NCBI GenBank assembly: GCA_039881145.1
Contig: JAYKKI010000003.1
Location: 9,073,501-9,137,500, forward strand
Length of the DNA stretch: 64,000 bases
Source of the DNA: Druceiella hillmani
Taxonomy: Eukaryota; Arthropoda; Insecta; Lepidoptera; Hepialidae
Direction of reading: 5' to 3'
The translations under genes and the position numbers were made by a program. Of the stretch, positions 24,251 through 35,482 are shown piece after piece (the stretch's first letter is position 1; every line of letters starts with the position of its first letter). The notes below the pieces were generated by a model. The model worked only from the letters and a program-made list of their open reading frames with translations, ran no database searches and was not told where the DNA came from.

Positions 24251-25607
24251 ATTTATTTTTTTCACTTATCTGATCGAGTGCGATATAATTGAATAAGTAT
24301 TTTAAAATTAACTAGAGGTAACTTATTATTTTTCGGACTTAACCCCCGTTTTCGAGTTACTAATCTTAAAAATGACTTGTAATTTGCTTGCCCCTCAATT
24401 TTTTTAGCTATATGTTTGAAAAATCGAAATAATCCAGATACGTGCATTTTTTAGAACTCTCAAATAAAATGATCGTAGTTAACTTCATTAATATTTAATA
24501 AAAATACAAAGAAAGAAACGTAAGGGTGAACAAATATTTATACGGTAATCGTATGAAATCGCAAGCAGACACGCAAAGGGTAATTATTACATTTGTCTAA
24601 CCTACCCCAACATTTAATCAAAGTTTAATTTACTCCTTCACTTGTAACGGTTTCCCGATTTCAAAACTAAAAACTTTTGCGCGCATGAATTTAATTAACA
24701 TATCAGTGTAAATATATTAATCATTATTTATACAAACAAATTTTGTAAACAGAAATAGTTAAGATAATTTAGTAATTGAGGAACTATTCAATAACTAACT
24801 ACTGCTTTGAAATGGGAAAATTAGTTTTAAATTATTACCACGCTTCAATTACCGGTACGCAATCTGACGTCGAAAACAGACATAGTTTAAATGGAAAGTT
24901 ACCACGTTTAATATTCAAAGTATTCACACTGATAAACGTACGTTGATTTACATACATGTTTATCATTCATTTAATTATATGTTTACTGTTATTAGAAACT
25001 GTTTTTATACTTCCATATATTCTCCTCTAAATAAAACAATTGTTATGTACTAATTTTAATACTATCATAAATTAAATATTACCTATTTTAATTTTGACCA
25101 AAAATGAAACTGATTGTACAAAATTCGAAAAATAAATTAATAGATCGATTATATTAAAAAAGCTATCATAAAGCTCATGTATATGCATATATTTGGGTTT
25201 CATAATGTGATGCAAGTTAACCGAACCAATTGTGATAGGAAGTTCTAATCGATAGTACTGCCAACAATTTTTAGAAACCCATAAAACCCATTACTAAAGA
25301 ATTAGAAGATTTGGAGAGAAGTACAAATGCAGTTTTGAGGCATAATATTTTGAAAACACTGTTCAAAAATAAAGAAATAGTCTGTGGAACCTCAGTTTTG
25401 TAGGGAAACATCTTTCCAAAGATATTCCGCACGAAAAATTATTGATGGATCCTATGATTTTTTTAGCCCCAAATTTACATGTTGTGTGTACAATATTTTT
25501 ATCTGTTTTAATACTAGAAAGACGGACAGGGTCAAACGTCTCGTTTTGAAATTACATTGTTTACAAATTAGATATTATTTGTTTATTTATCACTTTTTAT
25601 GCTTGGC
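24251..25607. other. No gene seen
   Basis: AT-rich intergenic or intronic DNA with short chance frames only. Confidence 0.5.
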
Positions 25608-25665
25608 ATATATGGCGGACTTATTGCTACATGAGCAGTCTCTTCCAGTCAAACATAATAATTGG
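25608..25665 (-). mobile_element. tRNA-derived SINE, 3' fragment (copy C)
   Basis: On the minus strand this matches the 3' body of the copy at 35305-35482: GGCGGA-TTATTG followed by a GAG-TCTCTT-CAG-CAA pattern on the plus strand. The tRNA-like head is missing. It lies a short distance from the LINE relics and has the same orientation. Confidence 0.6.
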
Positions 25666-25819
25666 TGTTGATTTAGTTGGTAAACTGAAAGAGATATTAC
25701 TACGAAAATCCTTTAAAGTACATTAGGTAGAAAAATATATAGGTATAATTAATACAAACTATTGACATTATTTGGGATGGGAAAAATAGGAAAGGACAAG
25801 GGCACAAAGGAAAAGTTTT

Positions 25820-26290
25820 CAGGAGAGACAAGACTTTTTCACTCGTTCTTTCAAGATGCTTAGGGACGTGATTTTCCTTATGTCAGGATGCGGGTGATTC
25901 CAGATTTTTTTTTAAGTGGTAGAGGTATATTTAGGAATAAGTAGAGGGACTGAACTTTCAGATTGTAGCCGAAGGCCGTGAGCAGACAAATCTTTAAATT
26001 TGCCAGTAAGGTAATTTGGGCGCTAAGGATTTTTTAATATATTAAAAAAAAGTGTAAGTATGTGAAGTTGCCGTCGATCACGGATCTTCAGTCATTTGAG
26101 AAGTGACTTGTATTCAGAAATATGATCATAGTTTCTGAGGCCGAAGGTATACCGGATGTATTAATTTCGAAGACGTTCCAACTTAAACAAATATTCTTCA
26201 TCAGGATCAGGACATCTCTATAATAAATTAGCGGTAACAGGAGTGTTTGACGAACAGTCTACTGAGCATTCAGAAGATGGCCTGTGCAGG
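25820..26290 (-). pseudogene. CR1/Jockey-type LINE ORF2, C-terminal relic
   Basis: On the minus strand one frame runs from about 26202 to 25900 with only three or four stops, at sites where Trp or Tyr would be expected. It reads FKLERLRN, YIRYTFGLRNYDHISEYKSL, KIRDRRQLHILTLFFNIL, NYLTGKFKDLSAHGLRLQSE and LLIPKYTSTT, then after a shift SILKERVKKS. This order is the well-known tail of CR1/Jockey-like reverse transcriptase proteins (the YDHIS, LHIL, YL and FK-RVK landmarks). Before it, in another frame, RQTLLLPLIYYRDVLI fits the segment just upstream. It is broken and not expressed as a protein. Confidence 0.7.
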
Positions 26291-26394
26291 TTTTTCATAA
26301 TATATTAGACCTATTTGCTATAAATGCTTGCGTACTTTACCAAGAAGTGATGAATGTGAAGGTGCCCAGAAGAGATTTTATTTTACAGTTGGTG

Positions 26395-26625
26395 CATGTC
26401 CAACATCTCTCTGTTTTACTCCTCGACGCAGTTGGATAGCTCTTGTCTCCTAGCTCTGTGTTTGGACGGTCATGGTAGATGCATCATAAAGACTTCTCAA
26501 TACATTAATATATCGCTAATAAATTTAGTACCACTACGAGGAGTCCCTAAAAGTTCAAATCTCAATGAAGTTGAAGTCTTTCTTGTAATTCACAAAAGTA
26601 TGAATGTGGTCTACTGTGCTTATAG
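26395..26625 (-). pseudogene. RTE-like LINE reverse transcriptase relic
   Basis: One minus-strand frame gives FVNYKKDFNFIEI, then VLRSLYDASTMTVQTQS and RAIQLRRGVKQRDV, interrupted by six stops. These correspond to FVDYEKAFDS, LYDAATMTVQ and the LHRGVRQGDV motif of RTE-type reverse transcriptases. The YADD catalytic box lies outside the readable part. The plus-strand open frame across 26396-26692 is a shadow of this relic. The clade differs from that of the LINE tail at 25820-26290, so two elements are juxtaposed. Confidence 0.7.
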
Positions 26626-26629
26626 TGTT

Positions 26630-27055
26630 ATCGAAACATTTTTGATCCTGGAGGCTGGAAATCATCGAATCTTCGGGTGGGACGGTTTGTGATTACTCTC
26701 GAGAATAACACGTAGACGTGACTTAAGTGAGATATCGGTAGGTAGTTCCTGCGAAAAAATACTTAAAATTTATTTGTTAAATGAAATATCCATGAAGCAT
26801 GACGTAAACATTTTAATTAATTTCCCTACTATTTGTTATTTCCGATCATTTTTGGTCAAAATCGTCATTACGACTTCCCTAAAACCATAAAAAAAAGTTA
26901 AAAAGAAATGTACATGTGCAATGGAATAAAACAATCGCCTATGACTCATAAAAACTTTTGAAATGAAATAATATTAATCGTCTTTTAATTCAGATTCGGG
27001 TAATCTCCATCTCCGTCGTTGTATGAGAAAATTATGAACTTCGTCGTTTATAATA
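26630..27055. other. No gene seen
   Basis: The first 100 bp may still belong to the RTE-like relic; the rest is AT-rich unique-looking sequence. Confidence 0.5.
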
Positions 27056-27072
27056 AATATATATTTATGTAC

Positions 27073-27148
<76 letters not shown>

Positions 27149-27154
27149 CATAAA

Positions 27155-27215
<61 letters not shown>

Positions 27216-27216
27216 A
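27056..27216. repeat. (TA)n/(TG)n compound microsatellite
   Basis: About 135 bp of TA units with TAAATA and TACATA breaks, ending in (TG)n. The His-Thr and Tyr-Ile repeats in the minus-strand frame are artefacts. Confidence 0.95.
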
Positions 27217-27659
27217 CGTTCTATTATTTATTAATAAATTCATAGATTCTCCGGTTACAAAACGAACTCGGTTATATTTTATGCCGTCCATATTTCGAGT
27301 TGTTCACAAGTGAGGCTTATAATAAGGTTAAATTTTAAACTAAAATGATGTAATAGCATTGTGTCATTAAATATTGTGTTGAAATTATTATTTAGATTAA
27401 TAAAGTTTGTTTGACGTAAATATATCTGTGATCAGAGTTTACTAATGTTAATAAAGTAAATTAAAAAATATTTTGCTTTGTTAAAATTTTTAATTGATCT
27501 AATACAGGCATGTGTACTTTTATGTTTTTCTTTCGTTACTGCAATCTGTTTTTATTTATTTGGAATAAAGTCCCTCGTGTATATTTTTTTGAAGTAAAAT
27601 ATTCCCACATAATTATTTCTAATCTTACACAAATAAAATACAATCAATAGAAATCAACC
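27217..27659. other. No gene seen
   Basis: AT-rich sequence without recognisable features. Confidence 0.5.
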
Positions 27660-27960
27660 CGCAATGGCACAACTAGAATATAATTACATTCTTAATGAAA
27701 GGAGTGATTAACCTGCGTGACTTTCTTGTACAAACCCGCAAGTTGCGTGTGAATGTTAGTAATTGCAGAAGAAATCTGGTACACCCTTTGTAATTTGCCG
27801 TGTAAATTACACATCCCGACATGCCTCCCCGTCTCAAATAAAGTAGGTGGCCAGCGATAATGGAGCGCCAATCAATCTGCAACACGCCACCCCGTGGGCT
27901 GCTTTTTGATTGAGCGGGTGTTTAATTTTACACGGGAGTGATTAAGTTACAATGATGTTA
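27660..27960. other. GC-richer island, possible conserved non-coding element
   Basis: About 300 bp stand out against the AT-rich surroundings. The words ACACGCCACCCCGTGGGCTG, TGATTGAG, TTTAATTTTACACGGG and GTAATTTGCCGTGTAAATTA suggest retained regulatory sequence with homeodomain-type ATTA cores. No splice-bounded exon or repeat kinship was seen. It could equally be an unrecognised mobile element. Confidence 0.3.
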
Positions 27961-29387
27961 TGTCAAGTGCCGTTGTAAATGTGGCTATTAAATTCAAGAA
28001 AGTCTTTTAATGACATTTTAACCCTATTTTTTTGATATGTTAATTAGTGTTCGTTGATTTAAGAGAAATATGGCTGGCAGTAATTAATCACGCGATAGCG
28101 TGTTTTGATTTATTGCGTTCTTTTTTCATTTCGTTGTATTTAGAGTAGGCTTCGAGATTTGGCAATATTCGTAATCAAATTTCCTTTTCTTTTATTTTAT
28201 TTAAAAATATTTTAATCACATCAGCTTTTTTTCCCAAAAGGATTCACTTTCATTGTTAAAAGAATTATGTATGTAAAATATCGGCATTTAAATAGAAACA
28301 GAAAATGGCTGTATATATTAAAATCATATTTTAAGGCAACCGTTTTGCCGTTTATGTAAGAATTTGTGTATTTAAGCCCCTCCTTTGAAGGCGTGCTTTT
28401 CCTCGAAATGTATCTTTTGGAATCCCTCAATATTTACATTTAGTTGTTCTGCAAATTTAGCTTAGCCTCAATTTCAGTCTAATGAAACCAACTAACTTTT
28501 TATCTAACTGTTTATCTACTCTAGTACAGTAAAAAATATTTTAAACGGCGAGTATCATGTTGCGTTCGTAGACATGTTAACAAGCAAATATAAATTGGGA
28601 ATATTTTTTTTAAAATGTATTTTTACTTGAAAACGTATGCTAATTAAAATTAAATAACTTCCTTTCGGCTGTTTAGCTACTTTACTTAAATCTTTGCTAA
28701 GAGCCCACTTGAAAATAGGTCGTAGTAAAAAACTTAAAGAAAGTGGAAATAATGCCACATCACGTAGTTTCATTTACTTGTGAATAATGAATCTCTACAA
28801 AATTAACACCAAATATATTCAATAGTTAAAACCTCTGTATTAAACTACAAAGAATAATCGACGTGTTAAATGCTTTTGATCCATAAAAATATTCCAATGT
28901 TTTAAAAGTTTGCAATTTTCGAAGACAAATGTATATAAGTTTTTAAAAAGATACACTTTTTTAGGCTGTATATAGTTACGATTTAAAAGTGTTTCAATCA
29001 ATATTATATTAATATGTAAAATTTTGTGAATTACTCAAGCAATGAAATCACTGCGTGAGACACAAGCAATTCTAAATAAGAACGCGGTATTATTATTAAA
29101 TAGAAATTATACACCGCTGTTAACGAGTGTATTCTATCTGCTAAACTTGTCTTAATTTATTGTAATCAAAGATAGTTCCATAAGGACTAAATCATAATTT
29201 TATAAGTATTTTAAAAAATATTATTTACTTCAATGACGATTTTACTCTTTCCAATTTACTAAAATGAAGAAATTAAAAATAACATAGAATATTAGATTTG
29301 GAAGATATTCATAAGCAATGTTAAAAACAATAACGTAAAATAAATCAACTCTCCTATCCTAATGAAATTGTAATGTTTTATCCAAAC
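27961..29387. other. No gene seen
   Basis: AT-rich. There is a small hairpin CACGC/GCGTG at 28089-28102. Frames of about 70 codons on the minus strand look random. Confidence 0.5.
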
Positions 29388-29480
29388 ACTATGCGACCTG
29401 TACCGACGAGGCTCACGAAACCTAAAACAACTTCGGCCGATACTCGACGAAAGTCTGTTAGAGGGTTTGCCCGAGGTGCT
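29388..29480 (-). repeat. Possible third, inverted copy of repeat B
   Basis: The reverse complement shares scattered words with repeat B, copy 2 at 17461-17701: CTGTTAGAG, GTGCTTAC-GCTT and CGA-GAGGC occur in the same order. The match is weak and short. Confidence 0.3.
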
Positions 29481-29840
29481 TACTGCTTGAAATACTAATT
29501 ACTTCCACTAACTTGAACATTGTTTTTGCTGTAATAATATTTTTTTCAAAAATATAATGAGGTTGATTCGTGTTATCGGTCAAAGCTCTTTATCTTTGAT
29601 TTCGGTCGTTGATCCATCTTTTTCATTTATCTTTGTGCATTGAAAGCAATTTATTTTGAACTTATTAATAAAGGCAGTCTTTTATTATCTAAACCTAAAT
29701 TGAGTAATTTTATCTATCCCTTATTAAAATAAATATTAAGAAAAAATTTTTTTTTTGTTAATGCTTTTCGGAAGACAAAAGACTAGAAAGATTTAAATAA
29801 AACCCTTCTCTAAATAATAATGTGAAAATCAATAAAGCAA

Positions 29841-29992
29841 CCTGGGTCTCCCGGGTTCAATTGCCGGCCGTTCGTTGAGTGGGGCTGGACAGGTGTCATA
29901 GTTGACTGTAAGAGATTACTCTCGTTGCAATAAATCCGTCATATGTATCAATAGTATGAAGAGAAATAAATAAATAAATATATAAAATAATA
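29841..29992 (+). mobile_element. tRNA-derived SINE (copy A, 5' truncated)
   Basis: It begins in the tRNA-like head with a B box, GGGTTCAATTGCC (29853-29865). It continues through the body shared with the copy at 35305-35482 (GTTGAGTGGGGCT, GACTGTAAGAGATTACTCTC, CAATAAATCC) and ends in an (AAAT)n tail typical of LINE-mobilised SINEs. The A box is missing. Confidence 0.75.
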
Positions 29993-30753
29993 ATCTCAGT
30001 ACAAAGCAATCACAGGTTATGACTAGAAAGTGTATTTCTTTATGGTTCATCACCAACGTGACTCCCGTAAATAAAATTAATAAAAAACGACTTTCCGTGT
30101 TATGAGCTCATAAGTTGCGATCATAACAATTAACTTCCACTTAACAGTTTTAAAATCTATATTATTATAAAAGTTATCTCATATACGTCTAACGGACTCT
30201 TGGATAAAGGCGTATCTGTTTTTAAAACTTAAAACATTTTTAGAGATAATGTATAATGAAAAAGATGAAACATTAGTAATAACATTCAAATAAAAACTTT
30301 TCTTCTCATTCTATAAAACAAATGTGTTCAGCCATTCCATGGCTATGAGAAACTCACCTATTTATCTACATGACTGATGAGTATATAACACATTTTATAT
30401 AGTTATGTAATACATTTAAAAATGTTGACATTATGAGGCTGTTAACGAAGAATCAATGGATAAGCGGGTACAAAAAATTTAAGGGCTCCAAAAGAATAAA
30501 TCATAACATCATTATTTTCAGTTAGAAGTATTTATATAATTAACCTAACTTCTACTTATTTTATGTAACTTGGCCTTCTCCGCGTTTTAGAAGTCAAAAT
30601 CATAAAATGTTTGTACAATTATGTAAATTGGTATTTGCAAATTCGTGATTTAAATCGAAATCAGCAATTGTTTTATTATTGATATTGATTGACTTAATTT
30701 CGCTTACAATATTTGATTGACTTTACTGATTTTCTATATTTATATAGAAATAA
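29993..30753. other. No gene seen
   Basis: AT-rich sequence without recognisable features. Confidence 0.5.
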
Positions 30754-30809
30754 TATATTGTATTTTACTTATTATTACATACGTGTAATAATAAGTAAAA
30801 TACAATATA
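30754..30809. repeat. Perfect inverted repeat, 26 bp arms
   Basis: Arms 30754-30779 and 30784-30809 are exact reverse complements across a 4-base loop (TACG). The outer half reads TATATTGTATTTTACTT. It forms a hairpin on either strand or a cruciform. Confidence 0.95.
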
Positions 30810-30825
30810 AAATCTGACTAATTTG

Positions 30826-30869
30826 CTGTCTGGTAGCTTATAGTCATCTGTCTGGTAGCGTATAGTAAC
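30826..30869 (+). repeat. 22 bp tandem duplication
   Basis: CTGTCTGGTAGCTTATAGTCA plus one base occurs twice in a row. The second copy differs at a few bases (GCGTATAGTAA). Confidence 0.9.
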
Positions 30870-33800
30870 TTCTAGAGAATGGATATTATTGGGATTCTCA
30901 CCATCATGTAGATTATTATCATATATAACATTAACAAAGATGAAGATGTTATGTAATTATGGAAACATTTGTGAGACGCTATCTAAAGCACAAATAGTTA
31001 TATATTTGCCTTATCTCTCTCTATATCACTGCTTCTTCTGTCACTTATAGTGAAAACTTTATTTGAAAATTGCGACTCGTAAATTACGCTTTGAACATCA
31101 CATACTAAACAGTTTTGGTGAAAGTCGAACTCAATTCAATTTAAACGTCCTTCTAAAATTCTTGGCAATTCTTATCGATAGTTACAATTCTATCCATCAG
31201 ATGAATACTAAATTCAAAAAAACTTAAGTCTATTTAAATGCTAATACAGAAATTACCAACCGAATTTCGATTCGTTTTCCAATCGAAGGACATTCAGAAG
31301 TTTTGACAACTATCACATAAATCTTTATGTAAACTGAGCTTTATCCAAAGACATATTAAGGATTCTTAGTTCATAAACTTACTAATAATTTAGATCAGTC
31401 ACGGTGAAACAGAAATAAAAACAGTGTAAATGTAAGCTATATAAATTGCCATAAAAATATTTTTCAGTTACCATAAAGTTTAAACGCTTCAGCTGGCTTC
31501 AAATATTACATTATATGCTACTAAAATATGAACCTTAATATATAATTCATAAAAAAATTGTATTGTGTAATTTTGATAGCAAACAAAAATTTTAAATAAT
31601 TATGTTTATGTATTAAATGGCAAAGCATAAGAGAAAACTACTATGACATGTTTAATTATTCCATAATTCACAACGTTCTGATATCGTATTAGGATAACCA
31701 CTCCACTACTTAATCTAAACTGGAATCTGTAAAATACAGTTTCAGTTAAAAAGTGTAAAAACTTTCAATATTTTTGAAGCAGCTCTGATGAACCTTGAAT
31801 GAATAAGTTATAATCATGAAAAAAATTAACTTGTTACTTACAATATATTTTATAACATACATCACATTTATTTCGTTCTAAGTTCTAGGTATAATTATTT
31901 TTTTTATTTATTTCTGTCTATTATTATATAAATTGCTAAAATAACTATTATGAATAATTTTTATGAAGTAAGTTATAAAAATATATAATGAAAAATAAAT
32001 ATTTGGTTACTCCGAACTCATGAAAGAATGAACAAGTTAGATATAAATAATTTTTAATATTTAACTTTTCTAATATTTATTACTTAAATTAAATAAAATT
32101 TTCAGATTTCCACCTTCACACATATCGATAAAGAAAAATAAAATTAATTAACTTCTAATTTTATATATACAAGTGATGATATGCATACCTAAAATAAAGG
32201 AAAATATATAGACCATATTAATCTACTGGAAGCATTTCAATGCATTTCAAGAAGACAAGACAACTTGCAAATACTGATAATAAACATATAGAACTCCTAA
32301 GTAAAAATGATAACTAAAAATAATTGTCCTCCTCCTTTATCTCTTGGTCGTGCTTCTTTAAATAATTAACATTAAACATATGTTAAGTTATTTCGAATGC
32401 TTTTGTATTAATCCGAAAATCAAATAACTTTCATTAAAATAGACCCATTTTCTATATGATATATATAATTCATTCAGAAGTTTATTTGTACTACTAGTTT
32501 TGATAAATCGAAATGGAATATAAATTTTAATAATTCAATAATAAAAGGAAGTTCATGTCCCAATATTTAATATATTCAAAAGAGCAATGACTTGATTATC
32601 TCATTCGTGTTGAGACAATAACTTAGGTATTTTTTAACAATGTCGTATTCAACGAATATGATAATGTCGCCTCTCCTGTGGGAATCTACGGATACAGTTC
32701 TTTGCAGGGTAACTACCCTGAGTAGAATTCAAATTCATTCACTATAATAATAAAGGATAATATAAAGACTAAAGAACTCTAAATTTTTATTATAAAATAA
32801 ATTTGAATGCAATATTTTATTTATTTACGTTGATGTTTCTTTTTTATTTATAAATACGACTTTTTAGGCATGTGAAAGTAATTCAATTTTAGCACCTATA
32901 AAATTTTCACAATAATTTTAACATTAATAGTTTCATTCTATGCTAGGCGAAAGTATGTCAAAGCTACGAATTCAAATTCAGTATATTTCTCTCATTATTT
33001 AAGTGAAAAAGACAAATATTTATTAATATTCGATTTCATAAACATATATAATTTGTTTGGCATTTGTAGTCAGAATTCCTTCTAATTCAAATATATACCT
33101 AGGATTATTTCTAATAAATAATTACTTAATTCCAACTAAATACATTTAAGAAATAAATTCAGTAAGAGACCTGATGTCATACAACGTTGTGTATTACGTC
33201 ATGTCTCTAACAAGATATGATTTTTACAGGTTTTTTCCCTTATTCACTTTTTATTTCATTGTAAAATAATCGGAGTAACGTTTATTACATTTCGTAATTT
33301 GGGTATACCTCATGGATTCTTTTGCATATCCTTTCATCGGCAATTTTTAAAATCAATTGCTTAATTTTTTAAATGACTTCTGTTAATTTCAATTGCTCAA
33401 ATAATTTTATTGCCTTTTTATAATTTTAAATTACCTTTTTTCTCACTAAATATTTCTAATAATTCTTTCAACTTATCCCTCAAAATACATCCACATATCA
33501 TCATAAAGACATATTCGTAACTGTGTTATTCCCAACTACAAATTATTGCAAAAGGTATTTTTTGTTAAATAGCCGTCGGCCTACCTTTTCTCTATGTTAA
33601 TATATAATTAATTATTTTATTAATCATAACGTCATTGAATAAATTTTAAGTAAACTAAATTAATATATAAGTAAATATAATGCTTAAATTTAATGGAAGA
33701 AGGAACGTAAAATATTTTTTTTTTACATTTTTTTTTTCTTTTTTAGTATGAATATTTCAATGTTTTATTCATTTTGAAACAGATGTCAAACACTTTGTTC

Positions 33801-34618
33801 ATTAAATTAATTTCAAAATCGGTTTCATCAATATACTTGTAGTCAATATATTTCATCAATATAACATGAAATGATATTTTTACCTACATAAGAAGTCTCT
33901 GCAAAGTAAAGAAGAGGTTCTGGTAAAACAATATCGTTTCGTATATTCTTAGTTACTTTTTAACATTTGAGTGTACACATTGTTTCCTTCAAAGTATTTA
34001 ATTTTTTTATATAATTTTCTACATACAGCATATCTTTCACAGGTATAAAAACACCACGATTTTTTTTTATATACAAGATTTGGAATCGTTGCATTTGTTT
34101 TTCAATAAACTAAATTCCCAGTAACCCTGTAATTGTAATTTTAATATTAAACATTTCGCTGGTTGGGTGTAACGATGATGAATATAATATCTATACGTTT
34201 AGGAATGAAATATGTGATTAAATATATTTCTTAAATATTTCATTAAACAGTACAAGTAGCGTTGTAAAGTTTTCTTAAAAAATATTATGGAAAATAATCG
34301 ATTTATATCTGACATATTCAATAAAACCGTAATTGTACCGTAGACAGCCAACGTCAAGTGAAAATTAAGATCAAATTATTTAAATGATGTCAATTAGTTC
34401 CAGGCCGAGGTTTGACTCTTAATATTACCCTTAAATGAGAAACTACCCTTAAATGAACCTCTAAATATATATGAATTTCTACTTCTACGCAAATGGCGTA
34501 TAATTTCATAACAAAGTTGATTTTTGAATAAAAGTCTTAATTAGAACATACATACATTTATTAATTAACTGTCGCAACAGAAATATCGAATAACTAGAAA
34601 CATACGAATATTTACACG

Positions 34619-34622
<4 letters not shown>
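30870..34622. other. No gene seen
   Basis: About 3.7 kb of AT-rich DNA with homopolymer runs. No exon, RNA gene or repeat kinship was noticed. A slightly GC-richer patch lies near 32660-32720. Confidence 0.5.
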
Positions 34623-34690
<68 letters not shown>

Positions 34691-34711
34691 TTATTTATAT
34701 ATGTACATATA
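34623..34711. repeat. (TA)n microsatellite
   Basis: TA repeats with TAAATA and TTTATTTA breaks. Confidence 0.95.
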
Positions 34712-35304
34712 CCTTATTTAAAATGCCAAGTTATTTCAATTGTCAGTAAAATAAGATAAACTATTGTGTAATATATATCTTTGAAATGATTCCAAGTGCG
34801 TTAATTATAGTAATAAAATACGTGACTTATTTTAATAAATGTGAAAAAGTGTACTTTAGGTATTACGAAAATTTTGTGTGATTTTACTTTATTGTATTTT
34901 TGAAACAGTTGAATAATGAAAATAAAATGTATTATAAATGTAATTAGACTAAGTATGTCAATGCAATACTGAATACCAGTATAATTAAAAAGTTTTCATA
35001 ATCGAGTCTTCGTAACTAGTCTCAAGTTTTATTAAGCATAATTACATCTTGATTTGGAGAAATAAATTGTTAAATTAATGTGAAATATAATGAAGACTGA
35101 TGTCGAGATCAGTGGATTGTAATTCTCATTGTCAATAATTACTTTTGTCATATATATTAAACAATTTTATTTTGGTGATAAAAATATATTTATTTATACA
35201 TACTTAAACTTATTTTTAATGAAGACGATTTCTAGCGAAAAAGGTTTAGTTCTAAAAAATATTACGAAGCATTTAAATTAAGTATCATTTATGTGCTTTA
35301 ATGT
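34712..35304. other. No gene seen
   Basis: AT-rich sequence without recognisable features. Confidence 0.5.
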
Positions 35305-35482
35305 GTACAACCGATGGAAACGGCGGATTTATTGTTAAGAGAGAAATCTCTTACAGCCAACCAGAACACTAGTCTAGCCCCGCTCGACGAGCGACAGGGA
35401 ATCGAATCCGGGTCCTCGCGGTGTGTCGTGCCGTCAAAGGCCGTATGCCTTGTGATCAATCCAATATACTACGGTGACGACA
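35305..35482 (-). mobile_element. tRNA-derived SINE (copy B, near full length)
   Basis: On the minus strand it starts with a tRNA-like head. The A box is TAGTATATTGG (35471-35461), close to the tRNA-Asp form, and the B box is GGATTCGATTCCC (35410-35398). The shared body follows, with CGAGCGGGGCTAGACTAGTG, GGCTGTAAGAG and CAATAAATCCGCC. It is the same family as 29841-29992 and 25608-25665. It lacks a long 3' tail. The 65-codon plus-strand frame across it has no coding meaning. Confidence 0.8.

Noticed and set aside
26396..26692. 98-codon plus-strand frame
   Set aside because: Antisense shadow of the RTE-like reverse transcriptase relic, which has recognisable motifs on the minus strand.
26974..27291. 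105-codon minus-strand frame with His-Thr and Tyr-Ile repeats
   Set aside because: Reads through the (TA)n/(TG)n microsatellite.
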